From IMG/VR virus record IMGVR_UViG_3300027151_000054, positions 1 to 21,568 of that record: 21,568 nucleotides of DNA. One strand, given 5' to 3'. This document shows, piece after piece, positions 1 through 8,643 of this stretch. The stretch comes from a virus. The translations under genes and the position numbers were made by a program. Under the pieces are notes generated by a model that worked only from the letters and a program-made list of their open reading frames with translations, did no database searches and had not been told where the DNA came from. Every line of letters begins with the position of its first letter. The first letter of the stretch is position 1.

Positions 1-32
1 ATATATGAATTCCTAGTGACGGTTGGCAATAT

Positions 33-40
33 TATAAATA
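33..40 (+). promoter_or_regulatory. T4-type late promoter upstream of gene 18
   Basis: An exact TATAAATA octamer, the T4 late promoter element recognised by gp55-RNA polymerase. By T4 spacing the start would be near 46, leaving a leader of about 25 nt with an AGGAG ribosome site at 60-64 before the ATG at 71. Confidence 0.85.
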
Positions 41-70
41 GAAAGAAACTCTAGTCTTTAGGAGATAAAA

Positions 71-2146
71 ATGGCATTTCAAGTTAGCCCAGGCGTAAAT
101 GTTTCAGAAATCGACTTAACAACCGTTGTCCCAGCAGTATCTACTTCTGTTGGAGCAATCTCTGGTGTGTTTAAGTGGGGTCCTGTCGGAAAAAGAACCC
201 TTGTAAATTCTGAATCAGATCTAGTAACAAAGTTTGGTAAGCCTACCAATCACAATCCAGAAACATTTTTCACAGCTGCAAACTTTTTGGCGTATGGTAA
301 TGCACTTTATGTAGTAAGAGCAGCAAACACTGTCAACTTTGCAAACGGTGTTATTTCAGCTATTGCTAATACTACTGGTACAGTGGCTAATGCTCAAGTG
401 TTCACTGTAAAGAACGAAGAAGCATATGACACCATTACATGGAGCACAGATACAGATGTATTGTATGTTGCTAGATATCCTGGTGAGATAGGTAACTCAC
501 TAAAGATTTCAGTTTGTGATTCTGGTAATGCTTTCAGTAAATCCATTGATATTAAGAATGGTGATGCTAACCTAGCTGTAGGTACAGTATCTGCCGTAGT
601 CGGTTCAAATACAATAACAGTTGCAGTATCTAATACCGCTACAGGGACATTAGCTGAAGCAAACACAAGATTAGTGTCCGTGCTTAGCTCATTACAAGTG
701 AATGATTTAATCGAAGTTGGTAATACTTCTATTGGCAAGCAGTATTTAAAAATTACAAGTTTACCAACAGCAATGGGTACAAACGCATCATTTGCAAATT
801 TGACACATAGATATTTTACAATCTCAACAGATAACTCTCTTCAGCTATCTGTAAACTGCTCAAGTAATAGTGTTTCAAAGTATTGGGAATATTTCCGTAA
901 TGTTCCTGGAGCTCCAGGTACCTCTGATTACCAATCAACATATGGAAACACTTCCGCTGTTGATGAGTTGCATGTAATCGTATCTGATCAAGACGGTAAG
1001 TTTACAGGTGTTCCTGGTACAATACTAGAGGTATATTCTGGGCTGTCTAGAGCAACAGATGCTAAAACGACAGATGGCTCTACTAACTATTATAAAACTG
1101 TTATTAATGACAGTAGTAGACACATATGGTTTGGAAATGACCGAGCAGGTGTTCTATCAAATACTGCATTGAATATTACTAGCGTCGATACAGATCCATT
1201 ATATTTGTCTTTTCAGTTGGGGCAAGACGGGGACACAGAAACAGATGTGGCTATCAGCACTGTTATTGGTGGATATGATTTATTCACATCTGCTGAAGAT
1301 GTAGATATCTCTTTGATAATGACTGGTAAGTCAAGAGGCGGCACAAATGGTGAACAACTATCAAACTACCTTGTTGATAACATTGCAGAAGTACGTAAAG
1401 ACTGTATTGTTTTAACATCTCCAGACAAGGCTGACGTTGTTAACAACTCTGGTCTAGATGAATCACAAGACACCGTTGATTTCAGAAACTCTTGCAGATC
1501 TTCTTCATATTTGGTAATCGATTCTGGTTACAAGTACCAGTACGACAAGTACAACGATATATTCCGTTGGATTCCACTTAACGGTGACATTGCTGGCTTA
1601 TGTGTTCGTACAGATGCACAGCGTGATCCCTGGTTCTCTCCTGCTGGATTTAACCGTGGTCAGATTAAGAATGTTGTCAAGTTAGCTTATAACCCTAAGC
1701 AAGCCGACCGCGATCTTTTATATAAAAACGGTATCAACCCAGTTGCAACATTCCCAGGACAAGGTACAATCCTGTACGGTGATAAGACAGCATTGGCTAA
1801 GCCTAGTGCATTTGATCGTATCAACGTTCGTAGATTGTTTATTGTGCTTGAAAAAGCAATTGCAACTGCATCTAAATTCTCTTTATTCGAATTGAATGAT
1901 GAGTTCACAAGAGCGCAATTTGTTTCTCTTGTAGAACCATTCTTAAGAGATGTACAGGGACGTAGAGGTATTTACGACTATAGAGTTGTTTGTGATGAAA
2001 CAAACAATACTGGCGAAGTGATTGATAGAAATGAATTTATCGGAGATATATACGTTAAGCCAGCCAAATCAATTAACTTTATCCAACTTAACTTTGTTGC
2101 AGTAAGAACTGGTGTTGCGTTCGATGAAGTTGTTGGTAGATTTTAA
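71..2146 (+). CDS. 18: Tail sheath protein gp18
   Basis: Contractile tail sheath subunit; it polymerises around the tail tube and contracts to drive the tube through the host envelope. The 691 residues are close to T4 gp18 (659). The N-terminus has the sheath signature PGVNVSEID (residues 7-15) followed by the hydrophobic, glycine-rich stretch GAISGVFKWGPVG. The C-terminal third (from about residue 470) is the conserved sheath core, with RWIPLNGDIAGLC and a final NFVAVRTGVAFDEVVG strand typical of sheath proteins. The middle (about 100-420) is variable and Ser/Thr/Asn rich, as expected for surface-exposed domains. It starts at an ATG with AGGAG 6 nt upstream, under an exact late promoter, and is followed after 15 nt by the tail tube gene, the usual sheath-tube pair. 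Confidence 0.97.
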   Translation: MAFQVSPGVNVSEIDLTTVVPAVSTSVGAISGVFKWGPVGKRTLVNSESDLVTKFGKPTNHNPETFFTAANFLAYGNALYVVRAANTVNFANGVISAIANTTGTVANAQVFTVKNEEAYDTITWSTDTDVLYVARYPGEIGNSLKISVCDSGNAFSKSIDIKNGDANLAVGTVSAVVGSNTITVAVSNTATGTLAEANTRLVSVLSSLQVNDLIEVGNTSIGKQYLKITSLPTAMGTNASFANLTHRYFTISTDNSLQLSVNCSSNSVSKYWEYFRNVPGAPGTSDYQSTYGNTSAVDELHVIVSDQDGKFTGVPGTILEVYSGLSRATDAKTTDGSTNYYKTVINDSSRHIWFGNDRAGVLSNTALNITSVDTDPLYLSFQLGQDGDTETDVAISTVIGGYDLFTSAEDVDISLIMTGKSRGGTNGEQLSNYLVDNIAEVRKDCIVLTSPDKADVVNNSGLDESQDTVDFRNSCRSSSYLVIDSGYKYQYDKYNDIFRWIPLNGDIAGLCVRTDAQRDPWFSPAGFNRGQIKNVVKLAYNPKQADRDLLYKNGINPVATFPGQGTILYGDKTALAKPSAFDRINVRRLFIVLEKAIATASKFSLFELNDEFTRAQFVSLVEPFLRDVQGRRGIYDYRVVCDETNNTGEVIDRNEFIGDIYVKPAKSINFIQLNFVAVRTGVAFDEVVGRF

Positions 2147-2161
2147 TTAAGGAGACAATAA

Positions 2162-2671
2162 ATGGCTTTCAGTATTAATGCATTCAAGTCGTTAGTAAGC
2201 ACTACCGACTTTGCAAGACCAGCGCTGTTTCAGGTGTTTATTTCAACACCTCCAGGCGTGCCTGCTCTGATCCCTTTCAGTCCTTTCCTAGTTCGTTCTG
2301 CCAGCCTTCCAGCATCTACAGTTGGACAGGTATCCATTCCTTATGGTGGTAGAACAATCAAAATTGCAGGTGAGAGACAATATGGTGATTGGTCAACAAC
2401 AGTAATGAACGACGAAGGGTTCATTATCAGAAACGCAGTTGAGCAATGGGTTGAAATCATCAACCAGAGGACAACTAATTTCAGAGCATTTCCTAGTGAA
2501 TATAAAGTTGACTTAACAGTCAGTCAGTATTCCAAAAAAGGACCACCTCTGAAGATTGTTAAGCTAGTTGGATGTTTCCCAACAAATATTAGTGAAATTG
2601 CTTTGGATTGGGGATCTGCGGATCAGATTGAAGAATATAGTATTACTTGGTCTTACGACTACTGGGAATGA
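2162..2671 (+). CDS. 19: Tail tube protein gp19
   Basis: Inner tail tube subunit that stacks in hexameric rings inside the sheath and forms the DNA channel. The 169 residues are close to T4 gp19 (163). Family features are FARPALFQVFIS near the N-terminus, the SASLPAST segment, the GRTIKIAGERQYGDWSTTVMND region (about residues 61-82), and a C-terminal DWGSADQIEEYSITWSYDYW strand. The start is supported by AAGGAG at 2149-2154, 7 nt before the ATG. It is probably cotranscribed with gene 18 from the late promoter at 33-40. A strong hairpin begins 4 nt after the stop. Confidence 0.97.
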   Translation: MAFSINAFKSLVSTTDFARPALFQVFISTPPGVPALIPFSPFLVRSASLPASTVGQVSIPYGGRTIKIAGERQYGDWSTTVMNDEGFIIRNAVEQWVEIINQRTTNFRAFPSEYKVDLTVSQYSKKGPPLKIVKLVGCFPTNISEIALDWGSADQIEEYSITWSYDYWE

Positions 2672-2674
2672 AAT

Positions 2675-2697
2675 GAGGGGGAGATTATCTCCTCTTC
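2675..2697 (+). other. Stem-loop between genes 19 and 20
   Basis: GAGGGGGAGA (2675-2684) pairs over all ten positions, two of them G-U, with TCTCCTCTTC (2688-2697) around a 3-nt loop. No T-tract follows, so it is not a classical intrinsic terminator. It lies 4 nt after the gene 19 stop and 17 nt before the gene 20 ATG. It may stabilise the 3' end of the abundant 18-19 mRNA or mark a processing site; that role is inference. Confidence 0.6.
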
Positions 2698-2713
2698 TAA
2701 TATAGGATAAAAT

Positions 2714-4234
2714 ATGGCCAGTCTATTTGGATTTGAATTCAAACGGGTTACTCCTGAGGAGCCGCCCGTTTCCTTTGCACCACAGTCTAATGACGATGGT
2801 GCTGTTGTTGTTGCAGCCGGAGGGTCATACGGAACATATGTAGATCTAGAAGGTACTGCAAGAACAGAAGCAGAGTTAGTTACACGATATAGAGATATGT
2901 CTATCACAGCTGATATTGATAGAGCTGTTGAAGAGATTGTCAATGAAGCTATTGTTCATGAGACAGATGAGAAGATAGTTGAACTTAACTTGAATGGATT
3001 AAATTATCCAGATAATATTAAAGCTGCAATTATTCAAGAGTTTAATACAGTTAAGAATCTTTTGAATTTTGAAGAAAAGTCATATGATCTTTTCAAGAGA
3101 TGGTATATTGATGGTAGATTATACTACCATGTAATTATAGATGAGAAGAATCCTCGTTTAGGAATCAAAGAGCTTAGAAACGTTGATCCTAGAAAGATCA
3201 GAAAGATTCGCGAGCAGAAAAAGAAAAAAGATCCTAAGTCAGAATCAGTTGTTACTCAGACCACAAAAGAGTATTACATCTACAATGAAAAAGGATACAA
3301 TGCACAGGGTATAGGTAGCGGAGCAGCTGCTTACTCTGCAACTGGTATCAAGATAGCAAAAGACGCAATCGTCCATTGTACGTCCGGTCTAATGGATACA
3401 AACGGTACGATGGTTATATCTTATTTGCACAAAGCAATTAAGCCATTGAACCAGTTGAGAGTACTTGAAGATGCAACAGTTATTTACAGAATATCAAGAG
3501 CACCAGAGAGACGTATATTTTACATTGATGTAGGTAACCTACCTAAGATGAAGGCAGAACAATATCTTCGTGATATGATGGTTCGCCATAAGAACAGATT
3601 AGTATACGATGCTACTACTGGTGAAGTAAGAGATGACCGTAAGTTCATGACAATGTTGGAAGATTACTGGCTTCCTCGTCGTGAAGGTGGTAAGGGTACA
3701 GAAATTACTACATTACCAGGTGGTGAGAATCTTGGTAAGATGGAAGATGTTGAATACTTCCAAAAGAAATTATATCAAGCTCTTAATGTACCAGCAACAA
3801 GATTACAAACCGAACAGACATATTCGATTGGTAGAGCAACAGAGATTACAAGAGACGAAGTTAAATTCTCAAAATTTATCTCAAGAATGAGAGCTAAATT
3901 CTCTACATTATTTTTGAAATGTCTTGAAAAACAGTTAGTGTTGAAGGGTATTGTCACAGTTGAAGACTGGAAGTCAATGTCCCAAGCTATTAAGTTTGAT
4001 TATGCAAAAGATAACTACTATGAAGAGTTAAAAGAAACTGATGTCTTAAATTCTAGACTACAGGTTGCTGGTTTACTGACTCCATATATTGGTAAGTATT
4101 ATTCGCATGATTGGATTAGATCTAACATTTTCAAACAAAGCGATGAAGATAGAGAGCAGATGGATGAGCAGATCAAAGAAGAGCTGAGCAATCAAATCTA
4201 CTATCCACCTCCACCGCCAGAACCTCAACAATAA
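2714..4234 (+). CDS. 20: Portal vertex protein gp20
   Basis: Dodecameric portal of the head; it nucleates prohead assembly, docks the terminase during packaging and later joins the tail. The 506 residues compare with 524 in T4. Recognisable T4 portal segments are the early RYRDMSITADIDRAVEEIVNEAIV region (about residues 56-79), the block around DVEYFQKKLYQALNVPATRL, and the following EITRDEVKFSKFI. A charged linker (KKKKDPKSES) lies near residue 172 and the C-terminus ends in a proline run (YYPPPPPEPQQ). The ATG follows AGGA at 2704-2707. The gene continues directly into the prohead core genes, so portal and scaffold are probably expressed together. Confidence 0.97.
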   Translation: MASLFGFEFKRVTPEEPPVSFAPQSNDDGAVVVAAGGSYGTYVDLEGTARTEAELVTRYRDMSITADIDRAVEEIVNEAIVHETDEKIVELNLNGLNYPDNIKAAIIQEFNTVKNLLNFEEKSYDLFKRWYIDGRLYYHVIIDEKNPRLGIKELRNVDPRKIRKIREQKKKKDPKSESVVTQTTKEYYIYNEKGYNAQGIGSGAAAYSATGIKIAKDAIVHCTSGLMDTNGTMVISYLHKAIKPLNQLRVLEDATVIYRISRAPERRIFYIDVGNLPKMKAEQYLRDMMVRHKNRLVYDATTGEVRDDRKFMTMLEDYWLPRREGGKGTEITTLPGGENLGKMEDVEYFQKKLYQALNVPATRLQTEQTYSIGRATEITRDEVKFSKFISRMRAKFSTLFLKCLEKQLVLKGIVTVEDWKSMSQAIKFDYAKDNYYEELKETDVLNSRLQVAGLLTPYIGKYYSHDWIRSNIFKQSDEDREQMDEQIKEELSNQIYYPPPPPEPQQ

Positions 4235-4246
4235 ATAGGAGTATCG

Positions 4247-4465
4247 ATGGATTCTACAGCAACACAATATGGAGTGAGTGACCTTGTGAGACATGCTTAC
4301 GAGGGACAACCTGCCAAGATGCAGGATGTATTTAATGAATTGATGGCAGGCAGAATCTATGACTCCATTCAACAAAAGAAGGTCGAAGTAGCGCAGCGCT
4401 TCTTCAACAAAGACACAGAAGAATTTAACTCACAAGAAGAGGACGAATATGGCGAAAACTCTTAA
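4247..4465 (+). CDS. 67: Prohead core protein gp67-like
   Basis: Small acidic protein of 72 residues in the position of T4 gene 67, between portal and protease. In T4, gp67 is a minor scaffold component, needed for correct head shape, that is degraded by gp21 during maturation. The sequence has an amphipathic helical part (SDLVRHAYEGQPAKMQDVFNELMAGRIYDSI) and a strongly acidic tail (EEFNSQEEDEYGE), both typical of the family. AGGAG at 4237-4241 sets the ATG. The 3' end overlaps the next gene by 17 nt. Identification rests on size, composition and gene order more than on a sharp motif. Confidence 0.8.
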   Translation: MDSTATQYGVSDLVRHAYEGQPAKMQDVFNELMAGRIYDSIQQKKVEVAQRFFNKDTEEFNSQEEDEYGENS

Positions 4466-5180
4466 CCAAATTCTAGAGGTATATGCTCCTAAATCCAAGG
4501 ACGAGAAAAAGTTCATGGATAAACACATTACCACTAAGAATAAATTAGACGATCGTGGTACTCAAGATGATAAGCTGTTTAATGCTACAAACATTAAAGC
4601 AGTAAATCGTGAGACAGAGCACGGATATAATCCAGGTAATGATGAGAAGGTATATGAAGAAGCCACAAAGGGTTTGCACCCAATGGCCCTTCACGTAATG
4701 CCAGTTAAAAAAGATGGTAAAACAAAATACCATGTTATGAAGGTTGGTAGAGATCTCGAGCAACATATATCTAAGGGTGAGCATCTTTCTGATTCAGAGC
4801 TTGACGATGCCACAGAAGCTGGTGCAAAAATCAAGAATGTTACAGTCATCGGCCGAAACAAAATTACAGAAGAAGAGTTGGATGAAAAGACTCTTACTCC
4901 AGCAGAGATGAAGAAACGCGAAGAAGTAGCAAAAGCTATCGAGCGTGATAATCCAAGCATGCCAATGTCTAAAAAGATGGCTATTGCAACTGCTACTGCT
5001 AAGAAGGTTGCTGAAGAAGTAGAAGAGTTGACAGAAGATGAAGAACTAACTCAATTACTCAATACAATTTACGAAAATCTATCTGATGAAAATAAAGAGA
5101 TCTTTGAGCAGATTCTTGACGAAGATCCAGAACAAATGATTGAATTCTTAGAACAATTGGAGCTGCAAGATGGCGAGTAG
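4449..5180 (+). CDS. Putative prohead core protein, gp68-like position
   Basis: 243-residue, charged, mostly helical protein between the gp67-like gene and the protease, the slot of T4 gene 68 (141 aa); it is much longer than T4 gp68. Three parts are visible: a lysine-rich N-terminus (to about residue 45); a middle section (about 75-125, HPMALHVMPVKKDGKTKYHVMKV); and a helical C-terminus with LTPAEMKKREEVAKAIERD, a segment seen in other phage internal or scaffold proteins, then a very acidic tail rich in EE and DE. A scaffold or internal head role is inferred from place and composition. It overlaps its neighbours by 17 and 11 nt, suggesting translational coupling. Confidence 0.6.
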   Translation: MAKTLNQILEVYAPKSKDEKKFMDKHITTKNKLDDRGTQDDKLFNATNIKAVNRETEHGYNPGNDEKVYEEATKGLHPMALHVMPVKKDGKTKYHVMKVGRDLEQHISKGEHLSDSELDDATEAGAKIKNVTVIGRNKITEEELDEKTLTPAEMKKREEVAKAIERDNPSMPMSKKMAIATATAKKVAEEVEELTEDEELTQLLNTIYENLSDENKEIFEQILDEDPEQMIEFLEQLELQDGE

Positions 5181-5517
5181 AACATTAATTAACCAAAAGG
5201 GCGGCAAGTTTGTTGTCCTTTTTACATCTAACACAGAATTAACAGTAGCTTCAGCAAACTCCGGTATTGCTGGGGAAACAGTTACTGGTCTTCATATTAA
5301 CCAAGTATGGTATGGACTAGATAGTGGTTTTTGGAAAATAGCACGTGGAGCTAATAATATACTTTTTGCCGAGACATCAGTATACTTAGATTTTGCAGGC
5401 AACGGAGCATCTATTCAAGTAGATCCATCAGCTAATGTGGTTGTAAATTGTACATCAGCAAATAGTACACTTATTATTGATTTCCAAAAAGTATCTACAT
5501 TCACTAGCGAATATTAA
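5170..5517 (+). CDS. Unknown beta-rich protein in the head operon
   Basis: 115-residue protein with few charges and many Val, Ser, Thr, Asn and Gly residues, which suggests beta strands (FVVLFTSNTELTVASANSG, ASIQVDPSANVVVNCTSANS). No signal peptide or catalytic motif is visible. It overlaps the preceding core gene by 11 nt and is followed after 11 nt by the prohead protease, so it is expressed with head assembly genes. I do not recognise a T4 counterpart here. A virion part such as a small head decoration protein or a fibre is possible, but that is inference from composition and place only. Confidence 0.75.
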   Translation: MASRTLINQKGGKFVVLFTSNTELTVASANSGIAGETVTGLHINQVWYGLDSGFWKIARGANNILFAETSVYLDFAGNGASIQVDPSANVVVNCTSANSTLIIDFQKVSTFTSEY

Positions 5518-5528
5518 GAGGAACTAAG

Positions 5529-6176
5529 ATGAAGCTCATGTGCGAAGTTAACGAGAGTGTAAATTTTCTTGTAGAAGAAAAAGAAGGTAAGAATCACTAC
5601 TTTATTGAAGGCATCTTCATGCAAGCCGACTTACCTAACCGTAACGGTAGAATGTATAAGAGTAACATTCTTGAGAGAGAAGTCAATAGATATAATACAG
5701 AGTATGTTAAAGAGAACAGAGCGTTTGGCGAATTAGGTCATCCATCTGGTCCTAATATTAACCTTGAGCGTGTCTCGCACATGACACAAAAGTTAGTCAA
5801 AGAAGGATCTAACTTTGTTGGCAGAGCAAAGATTATGGATACTCCTTATGGTCAAATTGTTAAAAACTTGATGAGTGAAGGTGCAAAGCTTGGTGTTTCT
5901 TCAAGAGGTATGGGCTCTCTTGTTGCAAACAGAGAAGGTATCAATGAAGTACAGGATGACTTTCATCTTGCCACTGCTGCTGATATCGTTGCAGATCCAT
6001 CAGCTCCTGAGGCATTCGTAAGAGGCATCATGGAGGGAGTAGAATGGGTTTGGGACAATGGTATTCTCAAGGCACAGCGTCTTGAAGAAATGAAAAAAGA
6101 AATTCAAAAGACTTCTAGCCGCAATCTAGAAGAACAGAAGATTAAAGTCTTCTCAGAATTCCTTCGCTCACTGTAA
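5529..6176 (+). CDS. 21: Prohead core protease gp21
   Basis: Serine protease that cleaves the scaffold and trims the capsid and head proteins during maturation, then degrades itself. The 215 residues match T4 gp21 (212). The N-terminal FIEGIFMQADLPNRNGRMY (residues 25-43), the catalytic-histidine segment FGELGHP (His71) and the nucleophile segment GVSSRGMGSL (Ser124/Ser125) are all present, the typical arrangement of the herpesvirus-type prohead protease fold. GAGGA at 5519-5523 precedes the ATG. It lies just before the scaffold gene, one of its substrates. A likely target is LTE-A at residues 54-57 of gp23 in this window. Confidence 0.95.
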   Translation: MKLMCEVNESVNFLVEEKEGKNHYFIEGIFMQADLPNRNGRMYKSNILEREVNRYNTEYVKENRAFGELGHPSGPNINLERVSHMTQKLVKEGSNFVGRAKIMDTPYGQIVKNLMSEGAKLGVSSRGMGSLVANREGINEVQDDFHLATAADIVADPSAPEAFVRGIMEGVEWVWDNGILKAQRLEEMKKEIQKTSSRNLEEQKIKVFSEFLRSL

Positions 6177-6186
6177 GAATTTAAAA

Positions 6187-6194
6187 TATAAATA
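6187..6194 (+). promoter_or_regulatory. T4-type late promoter upstream of gene 22
   Basis: Exact TATAAATA in the 44-nt gap between genes 21 and 22. By T4 spacing the start would be near 6200, giving a leader of about 20 nt that carries AAGGAG (6209-6214) before the ATG at 6221. Confidence 0.88.
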
Positions 6195-6220
6195 ATAAAA
6201 GAACATTTAAGGAGTTATAA

Positions 6221-7192
6221 ATGGCAACAAGAAAACAATTAGATGAATTAACAGTGGGTGGTGGCGCTACAGGAGTCTCTATGGTTCCTGATGCTGGCAC
6301 TAAAAAAACCACACTGCCTAATTCTAAAAGTCAAGGCGACATGAATCCTCAGTCAGTAGCTGGTGATCAGGAAGAAACTGATCCACAAAACAACACAGCT
6401 CCAACTGGTGATATGTCTGCTCAGAATAAAGCATCCGTTGCAATGAAAGGCGCAGCAATGAAAGAGCATATCGACGCAATGTTTAACGGAGAAGATCTTT
6501 CCGAAGACTTCAAAGAAAAAGCATCTACTATTTTCGAAGCTGCTGTTCAAGTACGCATTGCTGAAGAAATCGCAGATCTAGAAGAACAATACTCAACAAA
6601 ACTAGAAGAAGCTCTTGAAGAAGTTACTACTGAGATGTCGTCTAAACTAGATGACTATCTCGACTATTGTGTTGAGCAGTGGATGGCAGAAAACGAAGTT
6701 GCTATTGAGCATTCTCTAAGAACAGAAATCACAGAAGAGTTCATGGAAGGTATGAAGAAGCTATTTGCTGAAAACTATATCGAGATTCCAGAAGACAAAT
6801 TGAACGTGTTGGAAGAGTTGACAGCAACTGTTGAGCAACTAGAAGACAAATTGAATGCACAGATTAATGAAAACATTGAGCTGTCTAAATCAATTAGCGA
6901 ATACTCAAAGCACGAAATCTTTGATCAAGTAGCAGAAGGCCTAGTTATGACACAAGTTGAAAAACTTCGTCAGCTAGCAGAGGGTATTGACTTTGACGGA
7001 TCAGACAACTATATGAGAAAGTTAGTTCTTGTTAAGGAGAACTATTTCCCATCAAAACCAGCAGCTCAAGACATCAGAGAAGAAGAAGAAGCGATTGGTA
7101 ACAACGATCTAAATGAAGAAACTCAAGTTTCTTTCCAAGATGCAGGAATTAAACGCTACTATAATTCAATCGCGCGAAATTCAAAAGTATAA
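6221..7192 (+). CDS. 22: Major prohead scaffold protein gp22
   Basis: Main component of the assembly core around which gp23 forms the prohead; later cut to small peptides by gp21. 323 residues against 269 in T4. After a low-complexity N-terminus (to about 80) the protein is acidic and almost wholly helical, with coiled-coil-like heptads (EEIADLEEQYSTKLEEALEE; EELTATVEQLEDKLNAQINE). The EDFKEKASTIFEAAV and YLDYCVEQWMAENEVAIE segments are characteristic of T4-type scaffolds. The C-terminus is basic (IKRYYNSIARNSKV), as expected for the end that contacts capsid protein. It has its own late promoter, and its stop codon overlaps the late promoter of gene 23. Confidence 0.95.
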   Translation: MATRKQLDELTVGGGATGVSMVPDAGTKKTTLPNSKSQGDMNPQSVAGDQEETDPQNNTAPTGDMSAQNKASVAMKGAAMKEHIDAMFNGEDLSEDFKEKASTIFEAAVQVRIAEEIADLEEQYSTKLEEALEEVTTEMSSKLDDYLDYCVEQWMAENEVAIEHSLRTEITEEFMEGMKKLFAENYIEIPEDKLNVLEELTATVEQLEDKLNAQINENIELSKSISEYSKHEIFDQVAEGLVMTQVEKLRQLAEGIDFDGSDNYMRKLVLVKENYFPSKPAAQDIREEEEAIGNNDLNEETQVSFQDAGIKRYYNSIARNSKV

Positions 7193-7195
7193 ATA
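7188..7195 (+). promoter_or_regulatory. T4-type late promoter upstream of gene 23
   Basis: Exact TATAAATA overlapping the gene 22 stop codon (TAA, 7190-7192). Predicted start near 7201, with AAGGAG at 7214-7219 and the capsid ATG at 7226. Its own promoter fits the high demand for capsid protein. Confidence 0.88.
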
Positions 7196-7225
7196 AAATC
7201 ATATTAACCCTCTAAGGAGATCCAC

Positions 7226-8557
7226 ATGAACTTACAAGAAGACATCCAAAGAAAGTGGGAGCCAATCCTGGCTCACCCAGACTTGGCCCCTATCAAAGAT
7301 ACGCACCGTAGAAGTGTAACAGCTGTTATTCTAGAGAATACAGAAAAAGCTCTTCGCGAAGCTAATCACTATGTTCCACAAACATTGACAGAAGCAGCAC
7401 CTGCTAACCAAACAGGTAATGACATTGATACGTTCGATCCAGTTTTAATCAGCTTGGTTCGTCGTGCAATGCCTAACTTGATTGCTTATGACATCTGCGG
7501 CGTACAACCAATGACAGGCCCAACAGGCTTGATCTTCGCAATGCGTTCTAAGTACAGCAACAGCTCTAACGCTGGTGTTGAAAACTTCTACAACGAAGTT
7601 AACACATCATTCACCTCTGTTGTTTCAGGTGCTAACACACTTGGCCAGAAGATGGTTGGTACTGTTCCAGGTAACACAACAAGTGGTACAGCTAACTTGG
7701 CTGAAACAGGCATCTATAACTTCGGTTCTGGTATGTCTACAGCACAATCAGAAGCACTTGGTACTTCTGGCAACGTTGCATTTGCTGAGATGGCATTCTC
7801 TATCGAGAAAGTTACTGTTACAGCTAAATCACGTGCTTTGAAAGCAGAATACACAATGGAACTTGCACAAGACTTGAAAGCAATCCATGGTCTAGACGCA
7901 GAAACAGAATTGTCTAACATTCTATCTGCTGAGATTCTTGCTGAAATTAACCGTGAAGTTGTTCGTACAATCAATATCACTGCTACACGTGGTGCTACTG
8001 AGAATACAACAACAGTTGGTCGTTTCGACTTAGATACAGACTCTAACGGTCGTTGGTCAGTTGAGAAGTTCAAAGGTTTGATGTTCCAAGTTGAACGTGA
8101 AGCAAACCAAATCGCTAAAGCAACAAGACGTGGTAAGGGTAACATGATCATCTGTTCATCTGATGTAGCTTCTGCTCTTCAAATGGCTGGTGTTCTAGAT
8201 TACACTCCTGCTCTAAACAGCAACAACTTGAACGTTGATGACACAGGCAATACATTTGCTGGTGTGTTAAACGGACGTGTTCGTGTTTACATCGACCCAT
8301 ATGCTGGTGGCAACTATATGGTTGTAGGTTACAAAGGTTCTAGCGCATTTGACGCTGGCTTGTTCTACTGCCCATACGTTCCTCTACAAATGGTTCGTGC
8401 TGTTGATCCAGATAGCTTCCAACCTAAGATTGGTTTCAAGACTCGTTACGGTATGGTTGCAAACCCATATGCAGAAGGCGCAACAGCTGGCCTTGGCGCA
8501 TTGACAAAAGACTCTAACGTTTACTACAGAAGAATCTTAGTTGACAACTTGATGTAA
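7226..8557 (+). CDS. 23: Major capsid protein gp23
   Basis: HK97-fold hexamer subunit of the head. 443 residues, shorter than T4 gp23 (521) but in the range of marine T4-like phages. Conserved segments include FDPVLISLVRRAMPNLIAYDICGVQPMTGPTG (about residues 70-101, broken here by nothing unusual), the EMAFSIEKVTVTAKSRALKAEY block and, near the C-terminus, DPDSFQPKIGFKTRYGMVANPY. A gp21 cleavage site of the (I/L)xE type is visible as LTE-A at residues 54-57, so the mature form would start at Ala57. Codon use is more even and less A/T-rich at third positions than in neighbours, consistent with strong expression. It has its own late promoter and is followed by a strong terminator. Confidence 0.98.
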   Translation: MNLQEDIQRKWEPILAHPDLAPIKDTHRRSVTAVILENTEKALREANHYVPQTLTEAAPANQTGNDIDTFDPVLISLVRRAMPNLIAYDICGVQPMTGPTGLIFAMRSKYSNSSNAGVENFYNEVNTSFTSVVSGANTLGQKMVGTVPGNTTSGTANLAETGIYNFGSGMSTAQSEALGTSGNVAFAEMAFSIEKVTVTAKSRALKAEYTMELAQDLKAIHGLDAETELSNILSAEILAEINREVVRTINITATRGATENTTTVGRFDLDTDSNGRWSVEKFKGLMFQVEREANQIAKATRRGKGNMIICSSDVASALQMAGVLDYTPALNSNNLNVDDTGNTFAGVLNGRVRVYIDPYAGGNYMVVGYKGSSAFDAGLFYCPYVPLQMVRAVDPDSFQPKIGFKTRYGMVANPYAEGATAGLGALTKDSNVYYRRILVDNLM

Positions 8558-8582
8558 TCAAGAATCCCCGCAGAGGGATATT

Positions 8583-8611
8583 GAGAGGACCTTCGGGTCC
8601 TCTCTTTTTTT
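8583..8611 (+). terminator. Intrinsic terminator after gene 23
   Basis: GAGAGGACC (8583-8591) and GGTCCTCTC (8596-8604) form a perfect 9-bp stem closed by a stable TTCG tetraloop, followed by seven T residues (8605-8611). It begins 25 nt after the capsid stop and ends just before the next late promoter. Confidence 0.96.
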
Positions 8612-8617
8612 GCCTAA

Positions 8618-8625
8618 CATAAATA
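8618..8625 (+). promoter_or_regulatory. Late promoter variant CATAAATA
   Basis: Seven of eight positions match TATAAATA (C for the first T). It lies directly after the gene 23 terminator, where a new start is needed. T4 spacing puts the start near 8631, at the edge of the AAGGA ribosome site (8631-8635), so the leader would be only about 13 nt. Confidence 0.65.
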
Positions 8626-8643
8626 GTAGAAAGGAATACTACT

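Noticed and set aside
394-738. Open frames on the - strand across the virion genes (for example 394-738 and 7714-8151)
   Set aside because: They lie opposite well-identified genes, lack ribosome sites and show no family features.
4230-4237. AATAAATA, one mismatch from the late promoter, before the gp67-like gene
   Set aside because: It overlaps the gene 20 stop, and a start 6 nt downstream would begin after the ribosome site and only 4 nt before the ATG.
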